A stretch of DNA of 64,000 nucleotides. Origin: Atherix ibis (taxonomy: Eukaryota; Arthropoda; Insecta; Diptera; Athericidae). Location of the stretch: NCBI GenBank assembly GCA_958298945.1, contig OY282605.1, forward strand, positions 10,741,811 to 10,805,810, in the 5' to 3' direction. This document shows, one piece after another, positions 48,597 to 60,279 of this stretch. A model generated the notes under the pieces. The model was not told where the DNA came from, ran no database searches, and saw only the letters and a program-made list of their open reading frames with translations. A program made the translations under genes and the position numbers. Every line of letters begins with the position of its first letter. Position 1 is the stretch's first letter.

Positions 48597-50739
48597 TATA
48601 TATTTTATAAATAATGGCAAGATCTAATTATTAGAATAAAATTCAATTTTTATCAAAATTGAAAACATATATTTATTTTACAATACATCATTTTACATTC
48701 CAAAGCGTAATTTGGATAATATATTATTTAAACTGCAATGTGCATAATATTGGAAAATTAAGTTTGAAGATAACGAACAACATCGTTTATCTATTCTTAT
48801 ATAATAGCAAAGAACTCTGAAATCGAATCAGTATAGAATTTTTGCAAAAATGCTAGGTGGGGGGGGAGATTGTACAAGGAATGATTATTAAAGGAAAACT
48901 TACATCCCTTAGAATAAATTTCTTTCGACAGTTTGATAACAAATATAATTTAATCTTCCATTTCATAAATATTAATCATACCATTGTGTATATATATAGT
49001 TGTAGTTTCTTTGTTCATTTTAAACGTAAGCTGTATTCAAATTTAATATTCAATTTTAATTTATCCAAAGCTTTTGTCTTGTCGTCCTTCTTGTGCGAAA
49101 ACTTTTCCACAATGGCAACAACGTATGTACGTGCACAAGCGGGTGTAATAGCATAATTCCCATAAAATCAGGCAGCCGATAAAGAGTATGAGTTTGTATG
49201 ATTATAAAAAGGAATTTTGTAAATTTTTTTTTTTTTTTTGCTTTGTATCGTGTACATATTATCAGTGTAAAGATGAATGGATATGTGCCGAGACGGCAGA
49301 TACTAAACAAGACTGACTAGCCAATCGCCCACCCGACCAAATTCCAAGATAGAGCACATAATCTTGGGGTGAACTATGAGCTAAGGAAGAGAAGAAAAAA
49401 AAGTCAACTCAACACGACAAATAACTAAAGACACTGTGATACTAGATTCGATAATCGCCTTATCCTGTTGCTGTGTGACTAGTGAAATTAATATCCACAA
49501 GTTTTGAAGACGCTCAGATTCATTGAAAGGACCGTCGGCGAAACTCTTCTTTAATATTCGTCTCAATATTTAAGCATGCACTGAATTATTCACAATACAT
49601 GTGCATTAGCTTCTGAGTATGTGCTAGAGTTGGTTTTTGGATAATAACATCACGCGGACAAGTCTGAACACAACCGCAAGAATCCTTTACCGAACGAAAA
49701 GATTCGGTACTCACCGTGCGGTCTCAATGATGTTCCATCCAATATTCGTCTAATGTACGTACGGTTGTACTAGTCACTTAAGAAGGATTGAAACCCATCC
49801 AGCCATCGTTATATTGTATTTCTCTAATATTAAACTAAAATCTTTGAAAACAAATATCCTTCATAATACAGGACATGGTAGCTAGTCTTTTAAGATTATT
49901 TTCATATTAATAAAATAGAAAATTTCCACAAAGATATTCGGAATTTTTTGGTGGTTTTACGGAATTTCAATTTCGGTACATCTTCGTTAGTGGCATTTCG
50001 TAAAATATTCGCACGTGAATTCATGAATTTACCATAATTAATAATAATACTCCTTTATAAGCATTTGTCCTTTATTCATATTCATACAATATTATTATAT
50101 ATTCTATAGAAAATATCAGTAGAAGAAGAAAAAAAAACGTATAAACAAACAAGTTTCTCTAATTTCGTTTATACTCACTCACCTGAGTCCCGGGTATAGT
50201 TGTTAGAACTTTATGAAGTTAAAACAACTAAAAGGACTACATACGTGGCGGCGGTTTGGTTATCGGTAACCAATTTTTTGTTTATTTAAATTTTCACCAC
50301 AATCGATGGAAGAGGAAGGGTGTGTGTGTGTGTGTGCTCATAGGAAAAAGGTTAGTCTGAATATATATTGCAGTCTACGTTTTTAAAAATAGTTACCATC
50401 AACGAGAGCTGTGCACTCTTTCAACATCCCTAAAATAGAGCCTGTCATCGTGTGGAAAATCTGTGGTACTGTGGAATGTCCGAAATTCAGAGAATCCTTG
50501 GTAAATGCAAATTTTTCTGTCCACAACTATCAGGGGACGTAGTATGTAAACTTTGGAAATGTTTTATTGTGCTTTTTTGCTTCAATAAACCCGACTGATT
50601 GTATGCAACTTTTTCAATCAATATTTTTAATAGAAATGAACTAAAAAATATTCTAATATTATCTGAACATATAGAATACTATTCCAGTCAGTATACAAGG
50701 TTTGATAAAAAAAAGTAATGAGATTTTTTTTTTTGCATT
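48597..50739. other. Intronic DNA of the LRR gene, no recognised element
   Basis: A G run (about 48858-48866), a T run (49226-49239) and a short TG repeat (about 50320-50335) are present. Frames at 48857-49156, 49056-49310 and 49381-49566 have no recognised domain. A regulatory role is possible but nothing shows it. Confidence 0.35.
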
Positions 50740-50960
50740 AAGAATCCTTTTTTTAAGACAAAAACTCGTTGTTGGAAATAGTCGTGTGACAGAGCCTAAG
50801 TGTCTGTAATATCCGATCTGAACCTTTTTTCTGAGCTTCTCAAGAACTCTCTTATAAAAAACTAGTAAATTATCGATCTGAGCTCACAAGAGCCCTCATG
50901 CATTTTTTATTTTCATCACTTTTCGATGTTGAGGGCGTCTCTGAGAGAGATAAAAAAGTG
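50740..50960 (-). pseudogene. Mariner second-Asp fragment (same family as 26727-28015)
   Basis: The + strand sequence AAAACTCGTTGTTGGAAATA...TGTGACAGAGCC ... ATCCGATCTGAACCTTTTTTCTGAGCTTCTCAAG follows the tandem units at 26727-28015 (AAAACTCGTTGATGGAGATG..., CCGATCTGACGCG...). Only the middle portion is present. Confidence 0.45.
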
Positions 50961-51689
50961 CCTAATGCCCTAGAAAAACTTATACGTTTGATAAGAAGTG
51001 TTCCCTGAAGGCTCATTGCAATTTATCTTAAGTAAAAAACTCGTAGATTAACTACGTTTAAAAAAATATATGAAAGCCCATCTTTGTCCAAAATATTTTT
51101 AAAAAAATAGCACACGCACTACAAAGACACAATTTCACTGAGCATGCTTTATAGGGACACAAAAAATTAGCATTCTTCCATTCAATATTTAGATCATGGT
51201 GTGATCAGACATGGAAAAGATGGCATCAGTAATTTTATGAACGATTTTGGATTGAAGAAATTTTAGTACTCCCTAAATCTCAAAGAGTAAAAATATTGGG
51301 TGGTGGTGTAAAAAAATGTTTTTTTTAATGCGGACGTGAAGTCCTACAGGGACTTTTCCGGTGTTGTTGAGGTGGTTCTTTACCATGCAACTATCGCGTT
51401 CACCCACAAACATAATACAATAATAAAAAAATCATGTCGTAAGGTATTTTTTAAACTGTAAATACCAAATTTGTCATAGGAAGGTCAAAAGAATTGCGTG
51501 GAAATGCACAGTTCAAGTTTGTAAATCCAAATGGGTTTTATTACTATGTTGCATACTATGAGTTGCTTATTTTTTCAGTTTAGTATGTGGGTTCCAATTG
51601 AGTCGTTTACCTAAGTACTGTACTTGGGATGATTTATGGAATTTAACTACTTTTATTTAAAAGTAAATGTAACATGAACACTTTTGTGC

Positions 51690-51950
51690 TCAATAACTTT
51701 AGGCCACTACTTGGTAAACCACTTTGCAAGCAGCTTTAGGTTTCTTATTGCCAGTAAAGATAGCCGTATCATCATTATTATTGACGACAAGGATATTATT
51801 GACTGTAGGAATATTTGAAATGAAAATATTGTAAAGGATAGGAATAAGAATACTAACTTGAGGAACCCAACATTAGTCTGGGATATATCGGAATTTAGGA
51901 CAGTTCCCATAACTGGGAAATAACAATGTGATAAATATGATATTATCATA
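51690..51950 (-). pseudogene. Jockey-like reverse-transcriptase fragment
   Basis: The minus strand reads VPQVSILIPILYNIFISNIP (from VPQGSxLxPxLYNIYxSDIP) and then NNNDDTAIFTGNKKPKAACK (from xFADDTAIxxx). The catalytic box is changed from ADD-type to NDD. It is antisense to the LRR gene inside its intron. Confidence 0.55.
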
Positions 51951-52030
51951 AGTAAGCCAGACACGGATTTAGTAAGCCAGACACGTGTTTAGTAAGCCAG
52001 ACACGTGTTTAGTAAGCCAAACACGTGTGT
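51951..52030. repeat. Four tandem 20-bp units containing CACGTG
   Basis: AGTAAGCCAGACACGTGTTT is repeated four times. The first unit has ACGGAT instead of ACGTGT, and the last has AAACACGTGTGT. Units 2-4 each hold the palindrome ACACGTGT, which contains the E-box CACGTG. It begins at the 5' edge of the LINE fragment. Confidence 0.9.
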
Positions 52031-53389
52031 CATATATAAAAAAATATACCTGGAAAATATTCGCAGATCTGAAATCAAACTGGTGATTAGAAATAAAATT
52101 TCCGGTAGAAGACTAAGTAAGGTCCGAATAGATTTTTTTTAAAAGCAATGTTTTCAAACAATTTTTTAAAAGCAATTTTCAAAAACATAACCTACAGAAT
52201 TATTCATTTTGTAGTTTGGAAAATATAGCTTCTGTGAACTTAAATCAACCCATGTAGGCGCATATACTAGTTATATGATAATATAGAATGACAAGTTCTA
52301 ATATCAAAATTATTCGATAAAATTATTTAAAAAGTGCATTTAATTCCTTGTTGTAGAAGCATCTGAATTTAAAAAATTGTAATTTTTTTTTGGGATAATA
52401 ATGACCTTATTATGGTATAAAATCTTAATTTTGTATGGAATACAAACTTTTCGTACATAATTAATATATTTTGTATTTGAAATGTTTAAAATTTCATAGA
52501 ACATTATTTACTAGCTAGCTTAGAATATCCAACTTGGTTTTATTAATATTTTAAAAATACACACAGAATCTAATGTAATATAATAAAAATGTATTTGTAA
52601 AATTGTCCAAATAAATAAACAATGACTGAAAAAATACCAAATATACTTGCTTAATGAACTATTACAAGGGAGAAGGATACTAGCTCGCTTATGGAAAGGA
52701 TTTATACCAATCTACTTTATATCCTATATCTGACACATGACTAATTCATGATTCATTTCATCGAATCGTACATGAAATAGAATTGTAATGAGTTCGTGTA
52801 ACGTAATGTTCATTAATCATTATTCAGCCGAAAAATAAATATATTTTTATTGAATTTCGTAATTATTATACATTCGATAAATTGAAATAATTATGGATAT
52901 TTCTACAACATTATTATCCGTTTCGGTATATTCACTAAAATATTCTTCCATTTGGAATAATATGTTTATTTTAGCCTTTTGTGTAAAATGTTACCAAACG
53001 TGTTTTACGAAATAGATATTTATCAATATTGTTTTTTATTAAACAATTTTTAAACATACATTATCGCTTGTAGTATTTTTTTTTCTCCAAAAAATAATAT
53101 TTAAAATAAGGATAATAACCGATGCGCATTTTCTACATAAATTATAAAATTTCTTATATAGTTTTTTCAAAAGATCTCATCTTTTCTTCAATCCTGTAAA
53201 TATCGGGTGTTTCTTTTTGCCATGATAGAACTTTTAATGAGATTAGCTACAAAAAAAGCTATTTTTTGTTAAAATTTTTACATTATTTTTACTTATAATT
53301 TGTCGTATTATTGATTATTAATAAATTTAGACTACATCATACAAATCTACTTTGGGAATAATTTATCCATTTGTAAAACGCAAAATTGT
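52031..53389. other. AT-rich intronic DNA, nothing recognised
   Basis: No motif, repeat or coding signal stands out, apart from A/T runs. Confidence 0.35.
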
Positions 53390-54210
53390 GTCCAACAATC
53401 GCTAACAATTTTTTTTATTTTTTTTGAGTCGATGAGGATCATTTTTGGATCAATAGTTTTGTAAATAAACAAGATTATTGGCTTTTGGAAAAAGACAAAT
53501 TCCACCAAAAGGTATTGGAGACACCATTACATTCACAAATGGGCACTGTTTGATGTAGTTTGCAGGCCTTTTTAAATAGTGGATCTCAAGATCGTGCAAT
53601 TTGACACTCCTTGATTATTAGTTTTAGGCACATATGCAGTGTTATTACGATATATGCTGGCAAATCAGCAACAATTGACACCTTAGAATTCAACTTTAAG
53701 CGGGTTATAAGAAAGCTACTGCCATATTTATTGTAAAGAATGGTCAAAAATTGGGTCAATTTGATAAGATTCATCAAAAATAGTCAAGAAATTACTTTTA
53801 AGGAAAAAAAATGATATTGAATACTTGCTCATCTCTACAAAAGGTGGTGATCCGTCGAAGCCACATTTAACGCTTAAAGAAGAGATTATAGTCTTTTGCG
53901 ATGAGACTCATTTTTCTTCCGGTGGATACCTCAATAAGCGAAATTATCGTATATGGGGCTCAAAAACCCACAAAAGAATATTGAGATCTAAAGGTATGAC
54001 TGATCCGTATTTTTTTGAGATCCGAAGGTATGACGGATGTGTTTTGTAAGTCTTGTAAATACTTGGTATCAATTTTTTCTGAAAGGAGCTGGGAAACAGA
54101 GATGCAGATGAAATTTGGTTCCATCAGAATGGTGATATTGCCTCAACATGATTTCACTCCAAGAATCGGTCAGTTGATCCTCAAGGTCGTGCGATTTAAC
54201 ACTCCATAAT
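53390..54210 (+). pseudogene. Rosa-like transposase pieces, first set
   Basis: In + frames: SRSCNLTLLDY (third-Asp motif with Asp to Asn) at about 53590, a C-terminal segment to 53810, then a new start: GGDPSKPHLTLKEEIIVFCDETHFSSGG, NKRNYRIWGSKT (first Asp kept), PYFFE, and WFHQNGDIAS (second-Asp site changed to Asn) at about 54110. The pieces follow the order of two copies joined head to tail. Stops prevent translation. Confidence 0.6.
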
Positions 54211-54950
54211 TGCTAGGTGTAGGCACATTTGCAGTGTTATTACGATATATGCTGGCAAATCAGCAACATTTGATATCTTGAAGTCAACTTTAAGCGGCTT
54301 ATAGCGGAGATAGTGCTAGATTTATTGCAAAGAGTGGATAAAAATTGTGTCAATTGGATAAGGATTCATCAAAAACAGTCAAGAAATTACTTTTAAAAAA
54401 ATTATTTTAAATACTTGGCCATCCCTGCTATGTAACAGCTGTTAAATCTATGATGGCATTTTTTTTCTTTAAACCCATCGAACAATGCATTAAAATTGTA
54501 GAATTTTTGTACAAAAGTGGTGATCCGTCGAAGCCACATTTCACGCTTAATATTGTGGCCTTTAGCGATGAGACTCAGTTTTCATCCGGTGGATGCCTCA
54601 ATAGGTAAAATAATGGTATATGACCCTTATTTCTTTGAAAATGAAGTACGAACTAATTAATTTTTTTTAGTTTGAACATGAAGATTTTAATTTAGAGCAT
54701 ATTTTATTTTAAGAAGTTGACAACATAGCAAATTTAGGACACATGATTTCGAGATTTGGTGATGCCAAGTGACCTCCAAGATCATCCGATTTGACGCCAT
54801 TGAACTTTTTCTTATGAAACTTCATTAAAAATTATATTAATCCTGATTATCCTTAAACTTTAAAGTACTTAAAATCCAACATCCGTCAATTAATGATCGA
54901 ATTACATCATTAAATGTGCGAAAAATTCATTAAAAAATTACCTCAAAAGG
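54145..54950 (+). pseudogene. Rosa-like transposase pieces, second set
   Basis: SRSCDLTLHN (third-Asp motif) at about 54180 is followed by a C-terminal segment like that at 53600-53810. A new N-terminus follows at 54475 (IEQCIKIVEFLYKSGDPSKPHFTL), then FSDETQFSSGG (first Asp) at about 54570. At 54760-54950 comes another third-Asp and C-terminal segment (FGDAK, stop, PPRSSDLTPLNFFL ... SNIRQLMIEL). This is a partial duplication of the first set. Confidence 0.6.
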
Positions 54951-55107
54951 ATTGAGTCTTAGAAGAAGTCTTATACCCACCATTTTAATATAGTTGTATT
55001 TCATACATAATGATAAAATATTTTTAGTTTATGCTCTAAAAAGTCAAATTAAATTGTGATTTATTTAATTTAACTTTTTAGAGCACAAACTGCATAATTC
55101 CTAACTA

Positions 55108-56031
55108 CGATGTCTGTTCAAAAAGTATCGCTAATTTTGAATTTCCGCTAGTTATGTATATTCGATTTTCGATTTTTTGTGGTGTTATATTAGTACTTAT
55201 ATCTCTCACTAATGCCGACAAGTTCCGCCATTTTGAATGTTCAGTTAATTTTTGACAGCTGCTTTGCTTGCACGTGTTTTGGCTCGTCTTCGATTTTTGC
55301 GCATTCCAAAAAATGGATCAAAGAATCTGTTTCGGGAACAAGAAAAAGTTACAAGGGGCCAGATCTGGGGAATACGGTGGCTTCGGTATTATTAGTGTGT
55401 TGTTTTTGGTCAAAAATTTGCGCACACGCAACGATGCGTGAGCAAGGGCGCTATTATGTTGTAAAAGCCAATTTTTGTTTTTCCACAAATCCAGGCGTTT
55501 CTGGCGGATTTCTTCGCGCAAATTGGGCATAACTTGCAGGTTATATTTCTTATTGACCGTTCTACCCTGTCATAAGACCTCATGATGCACCACGCCCCTG
55601 CAATCGAAGAAAACTGTAAGCTAAACCTTCACATTCGACAGAACTTGGCGGGCTTTTTTCGGTCTTGGCTCGTGCGGCAGCTTCCATTGGGATGATTGAG
55701 CTTTGGTTTGCACGTCATAACCATAAACCCATGATTCGTCACCAGTTATGATCCTCTGGAGCAAATTTGGGTCGTCGCGGACAGAGTCCAAAAGCTCCTT
55801 AGCAATGTTAATGCGATGCTGTTTTTGGTCAAAAATGGGCAAAAATTGAAGACGAGTCAAAGCACGTGCAAGCAAAGCAGCTGTCAAAAATTAACTGAAC
55901 ATTCAAAATAGCCGAACTCGTCGGCATAAGTGAGAGACATGAGTACCAACATAACGCCACAAAAAATCAAATATCGAATATAAGTAACACGCGAAAATTC
56001 GAAATTCGCGATACTTTTTGAACAGACCTCG
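55108..56031 (-). mobile_element. Foldback mariner derivative with ~195-bp inverted ends
   Basis: Outer ends CGATGTCTGTTCAAAAAGTA and its counterpart TACTTTTTGAACAGACCTCG are flanked by TA. The similarity between the ends continues for about 195 bases (55108-55302 against 55835-56031), far beyond a normal ~30-bp mariner repeat. One arm is therefore a copy of the other element end, including the leader. The minus strand retains FDQKQHRINIAKE, ITGDESWVYGYD (first Asp), LLQHNSALAHASL (second Asp changed to Asn) and YSPDLAPCNFFLF (third Asp changed to Asn, codon at 55348-55350). The helix-turn-helix part is deleted. Confidence 0.9.
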
Positions 56032-56861
56032 TATATATTTTTGTCATTCTTATACTTTTAAAAATACATCCGATCTATGCATATTCACAAAAAATTATCC
56101 ATAATATGTTACATCATGTTGCACTATCTGTTCAAAATTGTCATATTCCCTATTTCTTTTATAAAATGCCTAAAGACGAATGTATCGTGTATAAATAATT
56201 TTTGTTTGTAAATTTCCAAATAGAACCTAAATAATAAATTGGCTTACTATGAAAATACAGCCGAAAATTACACCCAATTAGTACTTCATTTTCCCACCTA
56301 ATTAATATTAAAGTTATAAATTTTTTATATAATTTTTACATTAAATAAAATATAATTTATTATGACTGACGTGCAATTGCAGTCATGCAGCCATTACTGA
56401 CTATATAAAATATAAAAGGACTGATGTTGAGTTATTACTTGAATATTTTTCTTAACTGAACTTCAAAAGCAATATACAATATAGATTTTTATGTATTCTG
56501 CATCATTTTATATTATTTTTGTGCAGCATATTTACTATTTTGAAAAAGAAAATGTTTCCAATGAAATGACTCAATTAACTCTTTGCTTTAATAAAAGTCT
56601 GTCAATGACTGTGTATGAGAATTGTGAAAAGTTTTCTGTAAATTCACATTTATTTTGTGTGCTTTGGCTTAAATTGCAATTGCAGCACAATCAATAAAAT
56701 TGAATTGTGTACGACTAGGAAAATGAAAAAGTTAGGGTTTTTTTTTGCTGTACAGAAAATAAACGGAAAATATATACAATTCATGAAGAGAGACGTGGTG
56801 TGGTGATGACGAAAAGTTCGCCGGCAAATCGGTTAAGTTTATTCTTCTTCGCAAACCAGAT
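56032..56861. other. AT-rich intronic DNA, nothing recognised
   Basis: A 68-codon frame at 56491-56697 has no recognised domain and no exon borders I trust. Confidence 0.3.
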
Positions 56862-56942
56862 ACTAGTAACTGGTAACTAGTAACTAGTAACTAGTAACTG
56901 GTAACTGGTAACTGGTAACTGGTAACTAGTAGCTGGCAACTA
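56862..56942. repeat. Heptanucleotide repeat (ACTAGTA / ACTGGTA), about 12 units
   Basis: Twelve units of 7 bases, mixing ACTAGTA and ACTGGTA in blocks (A, G, A, A, A, G, G, G, G, A), with a decayed end. The block pattern shows both unit types being copied. Confidence 0.92.
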
Positions 56943-57229
56943 GGTCATTTAGGATTTGATGTGAAAATCACGTAAATCCACAATGAAATTCGACAAAGAG
57001 AAGAAAAATCCATACTATCCAACCATGAGGTAAAGAGTAGACGAAAAGTCCTTTTACAGTACAAGGATACATCACAGTTTAGATACAGTTTTTTTTTAAA
57101 TGTGTACACTGCTTGTACCAGTCTGTCAGCCTTATAGTATAGTGCATATATTGGATATATACCTAAGTATTTGCTGACAAGTGCAATAGGTACAACAAAC
57201 TCCTGGCGAAGTTATTTAGTTTCAGCTCA

Positions 57230-57520
57230 ACAACTGTTGGATAAGTTTATGTTCACAAAAGAGTTGGCTAAGATTGAATTACATCGAACACCAGTTCTGT
57301 GGCTGGAGTAACTTTGAGTTTCTTATTTCTCCTTAGTCACTTTGGTATGTGGACGACGTTTTTATACCATTCAGCCCACTGTGGATTTTTTTTAAGGTAA
57401 CCTGCCCATTTCTTTTCTAAAAGATTCTAAACGTAATCAACTCCTTAGCCAGTGGACTAGAGATTTCTTGGATATCGTCAAAACGAAGATGGAATAAACT
57501 TTAAATGAAAGCTCTGTAGC
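57230..57520 (+). pseudogene. Possible Penelope-like reverse-transcriptase scrap
   Basis: One frame reads LWYVDDVFIPF at about 57337-57370, similar to the RYVDDVF box of Penelope-type reverse transcriptases. About 100 bases later another frame reads RDFLDIVKTK, similar to the following LPFLDVLxxK motif. Spacing is roughly right, but the intervening sequence is unreadable and both motifs are short. Confidence 0.25.
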
Positions 57521-58244
57521 TGGAGCGGGGGCTATTTGTGTCATTGCCATTCACTCAGTGACTATACTAGAAACACTTTTCTGCACAAAAATGAACTTTC
57601 GAAATGAAAATTTATGATGTCGTAAAGTGTTTTACTGTTTTACCAAAGCTGATTTTTAATACAAAGCATAAAAACGATAGCAAACCAAAAAAAAAAAAGA
57701 AAAAAAATACAAAACACGAAATAAAACCTAAACACCAAAAGTATTTCTCATACTATGCTATATTAAATGGAAGAAAATAAATCGATTTATTCCAGTTCTT
57801 ATTTTTATGCATTTTTTTCGGTACTTTAAATATAAAAAATATTAAAGATATTTATCCAAAAAAAAAAAAAATTTTTTTACTTATATAGAAAAATAATAAA
57901 ATAAAAGCAAAAGTGAGAAAAATATCATAATTTTGGTTTATAGTTGAATGCAATATGTCATAAATTATAAAGCTTAACTATAATTCATGGTGAAATAAAA
58001 ATTTTATCTTTTTCAAGTGATGACTACTTATATTATTAGATTTATGAAGTTACGATAGAATCGTTAAGTTATGTCCTAATGAAAACAAGAATAAAAAATG
58101 ATGCGAACGCATTTTATACATCTTAATGACGGTTTATTATTAATTTAAAAGTTTCATTTTCTAGCAAATATACAATATATAAGCTTTTTGCCTTTATAAA
58201 TAGAAGAGATAAGAGCATATTTATATCTACTTAATAATAGAGGT
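57521..58244. other. AT-rich intronic DNA, nothing recognised
   Basis: A-rich runs (57687-57710, 57859-57872) and no readable motif. Confidence 0.3.
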
Positions 58245-59110
58245 GCGCCCGAACTTCATAAGAAACACTTCAAATAGCGTCAAATAGCACGATTCTTAAA
58301 GGCCAACTGATATCACCAAATCTCGATAGCTAAAATAAAAAAAGTTTTTTATTATGTGGTTTTCCAAAAATGGCACCAAAAGTGATAAATTTACCTGCCG
58401 ACATTTGGTATTATCAATTGGCCTCCAAGATCATGTTATTTGACGCCATTTGCGATTTTTATTATGAAGCTACATGAAAAACTGTGTTTAAGTAGATAAT
58501 CGTTAATATTTCGGCCTATTTAATAACCAACATCCGTCAAATAATAGCCGAATTGTAGGCGAAAAATCATCAAAAATTACCTCATCGAGTCCCGAAACAA
58601 TTTTTTTAATTAGTTTTGGTAATAGTATTAAAAAAAAAGTTTTTATCAAAATATATTTTATTTTATATTACTCTTCGAAGCCCAAACTGGATACACTCAA
58701 AATAGCTTAAAATTTAATGGTTCATCCAAAATAACACCTTTTTTTTAACTGTACTTCACAAGAAAAACCTCAAATAGCGTCAAATGGCGCTGGATATCAC
58801 CAAATCTCCAGAGCTAAAATACAAAAAGTTTTCATTTATGTGGTTTTCGGAAAAGGCCACCAAAAGCAATAAATTTACCTGTCGAAATATGGTATTATCA
58901 ATTTGCCTCCAAGATCGTGTTATTTGATGCCATTTGAAATTTTTACTATAAAGCCATTACTTGACGAATGTTGGAATTTTAACGATTGTGTTTACGTACA
59001 CAATCGTTAAAATTTTAACATTCGTCAAGTAATGGCCGAATTCTATGCATAAAATCATTAAAAATTACTTCAAAAGGATCGAGTCTCGTAACAATTCTTA
59101 AGTTAATTTT
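58245..59110. repeat. Two tandem ~480-bp units, each an inverted pair of rosa-like third-Asp segments
   Basis: In each unit a minus-strand third-Asp segment (near 58265-58325 and 58755-58800; AGCGTCAAAT(A/G)GC, CACCAAATCTC) is followed about 100 bases later by a + strand one (near 58405-58455 and 58890-58940; the first reads INWPPRSCYLTPF), then the + strand C-terminal helix (NIRQIIAEL or NIRQVMAEF). The foldback was therefore formed before the tandem duplication. A large hairpin sits in unit 2 (58954-59035). Confidence 0.65.
58954..59035. repeat. 82-bp hairpin with 38-bp arms
   Basis: CCATTACTTGACGAATGTT...TTTTAACGATTGTGT is followed by TTACGT and its reverse complement, with two mismatches in the arms. 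The right arm is the normal transposase-derived sequence (continuing NIRQVMAEF); the left arm is its inverted copy. Unit 1 lacks the left arm, so it arose after the tandem duplication. Confidence 0.93.
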
Positions 59111-60047
59111 CGTAACGGAATTAAATAAAATTTTTATTAAAATTTCAATTTTTAAATATATTTTAATTAACATTACTCTCTGAACCACAAATTACATACA
59201 ATTTTATTTCAAAGTCAAGATTAGTTGTGTAAAATTATTAAGTTAAATATTTTAAATACTCATATTAGAAAACTTTTTTAGTCTTATTTTTATTAAAAAT
59301 ATAAAAATAATTAAATTTATTTAATTTGATACTTAAAATCTTTTTGGAAGTGTATAAATACGAGGAAGTGTCATCTTTTCCCAATTACGATGATAATAAT
59401 AATTTCTTAATTTCACAATACATACACTATAAAAATAAGTTTAATTAATTTTATTAAAATAAAGAACTTATATAAATCTTCACTTTATCACAATAAATTT
59501 TCCTGTAAATTATTGACTTACATTATATTCAACAAAATTTCATTTAAAAACAATTTGCAGGAAAATTTCGTTAAAACAAAATAAAAAAGTATTAAATTCA
59601 AACAAAAAATGTCAACATATTTACTGAAATTCAATAGATTAAATTGAATTTTACTTGTATTTATTAGGTAATATTTTGTTAAAATATTAATTTCATCAAC
59701 CCTGCTACAGTAGGGTTGACTTTTTAATATTGTATCCATTAATGATGTTCAAACAATCCCCATCATATACAGATTGTCGATACAATAATATTCGCTAATA
59801 TTTCATAATAATTAATATTTACTCTTTACACAATGTTTTCATTAAAAATGAATTTCATTTATTTACGTGTTAATATCATATTTAAATTAAAGCTTATTTT
59901 CTGCACTCTCTATCTTACGATTACCATTATTATTAAAAATACCATCAATGGAAATTTTACACGTGTTGTTCTTTAATTATATTCTTTATTGTAAATTTTA
60001 TTGTGTAAATAAATAAAAAAAAATTTAAATTTTTTTTCTAATTACAG
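59111..60047. other. AT-rich end of the LRR intron, nothing recognised
   Basis: It contains only AT-rich sequence and the acceptor of LRR exon 2 (T run, TAATTACAG). Confidence 0.35.
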
Positions 60048-60208
60048 GTTGTGCCAACACAGCAGCTTTCGAAGCTCTCAAATTTGACTTACCTTTCGTT
60101 AAGTGGAAATCGATTTAGTCATATTCCAGCTGTGGCTCTACTTAATCTATTCCATTTGAGAGAATTGCATTTGGATCATCTTGATAGGCTTACTAAAATT
60201 GATTCAAG
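60048..60208 (+). CDS. Leucine-rich-repeat protein, second coding exon
   Basis: This 161-base exon lies between TAATTACAG and CAAG|GTAATT. Read in phase 0 from the first exon, it gives the end of LRR 9, a complete LRR 10 (LTYLSLSGNRFSHIP) and the start of LRR 11 (LRELHLDHLDRLTKI), adding 53 residues. It ends two bases into a codon (AG|N). No further LRR exon is seen to the right edge, so the rest of the protein (more repeats, any C-terminal cap or membrane anchor) lies beyond 64000. Confidence 0.88.
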
Positions 60209-60279
60209 GTAATTTTCTAACTAAATATAATCTTTTGGAATTATTTCGAAAAAAAGCTCTTGTTGAACTTTTATAGTCA

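Larger units (their letters stand above)
46074..60047 (+). other. 13,974-bp phase-0 intron of the LRR gene
   Basis: The intron starts GTGAGT and ends with a long T run and TAATTACAG. Joining its flanks keeps the frame: NNLT continues as VVPTQQLSKLSN, which completes the ninth LRR and runs into a tenth. It is filled with mobile-element debris listed separately: mauritiana-type mariners, a jockey-like fragment, rosa-like pieces, a foldback mariner and small tandem repeats. Introns cutting an LRR at this point are common in the superfamily. Confidence 0.85.
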
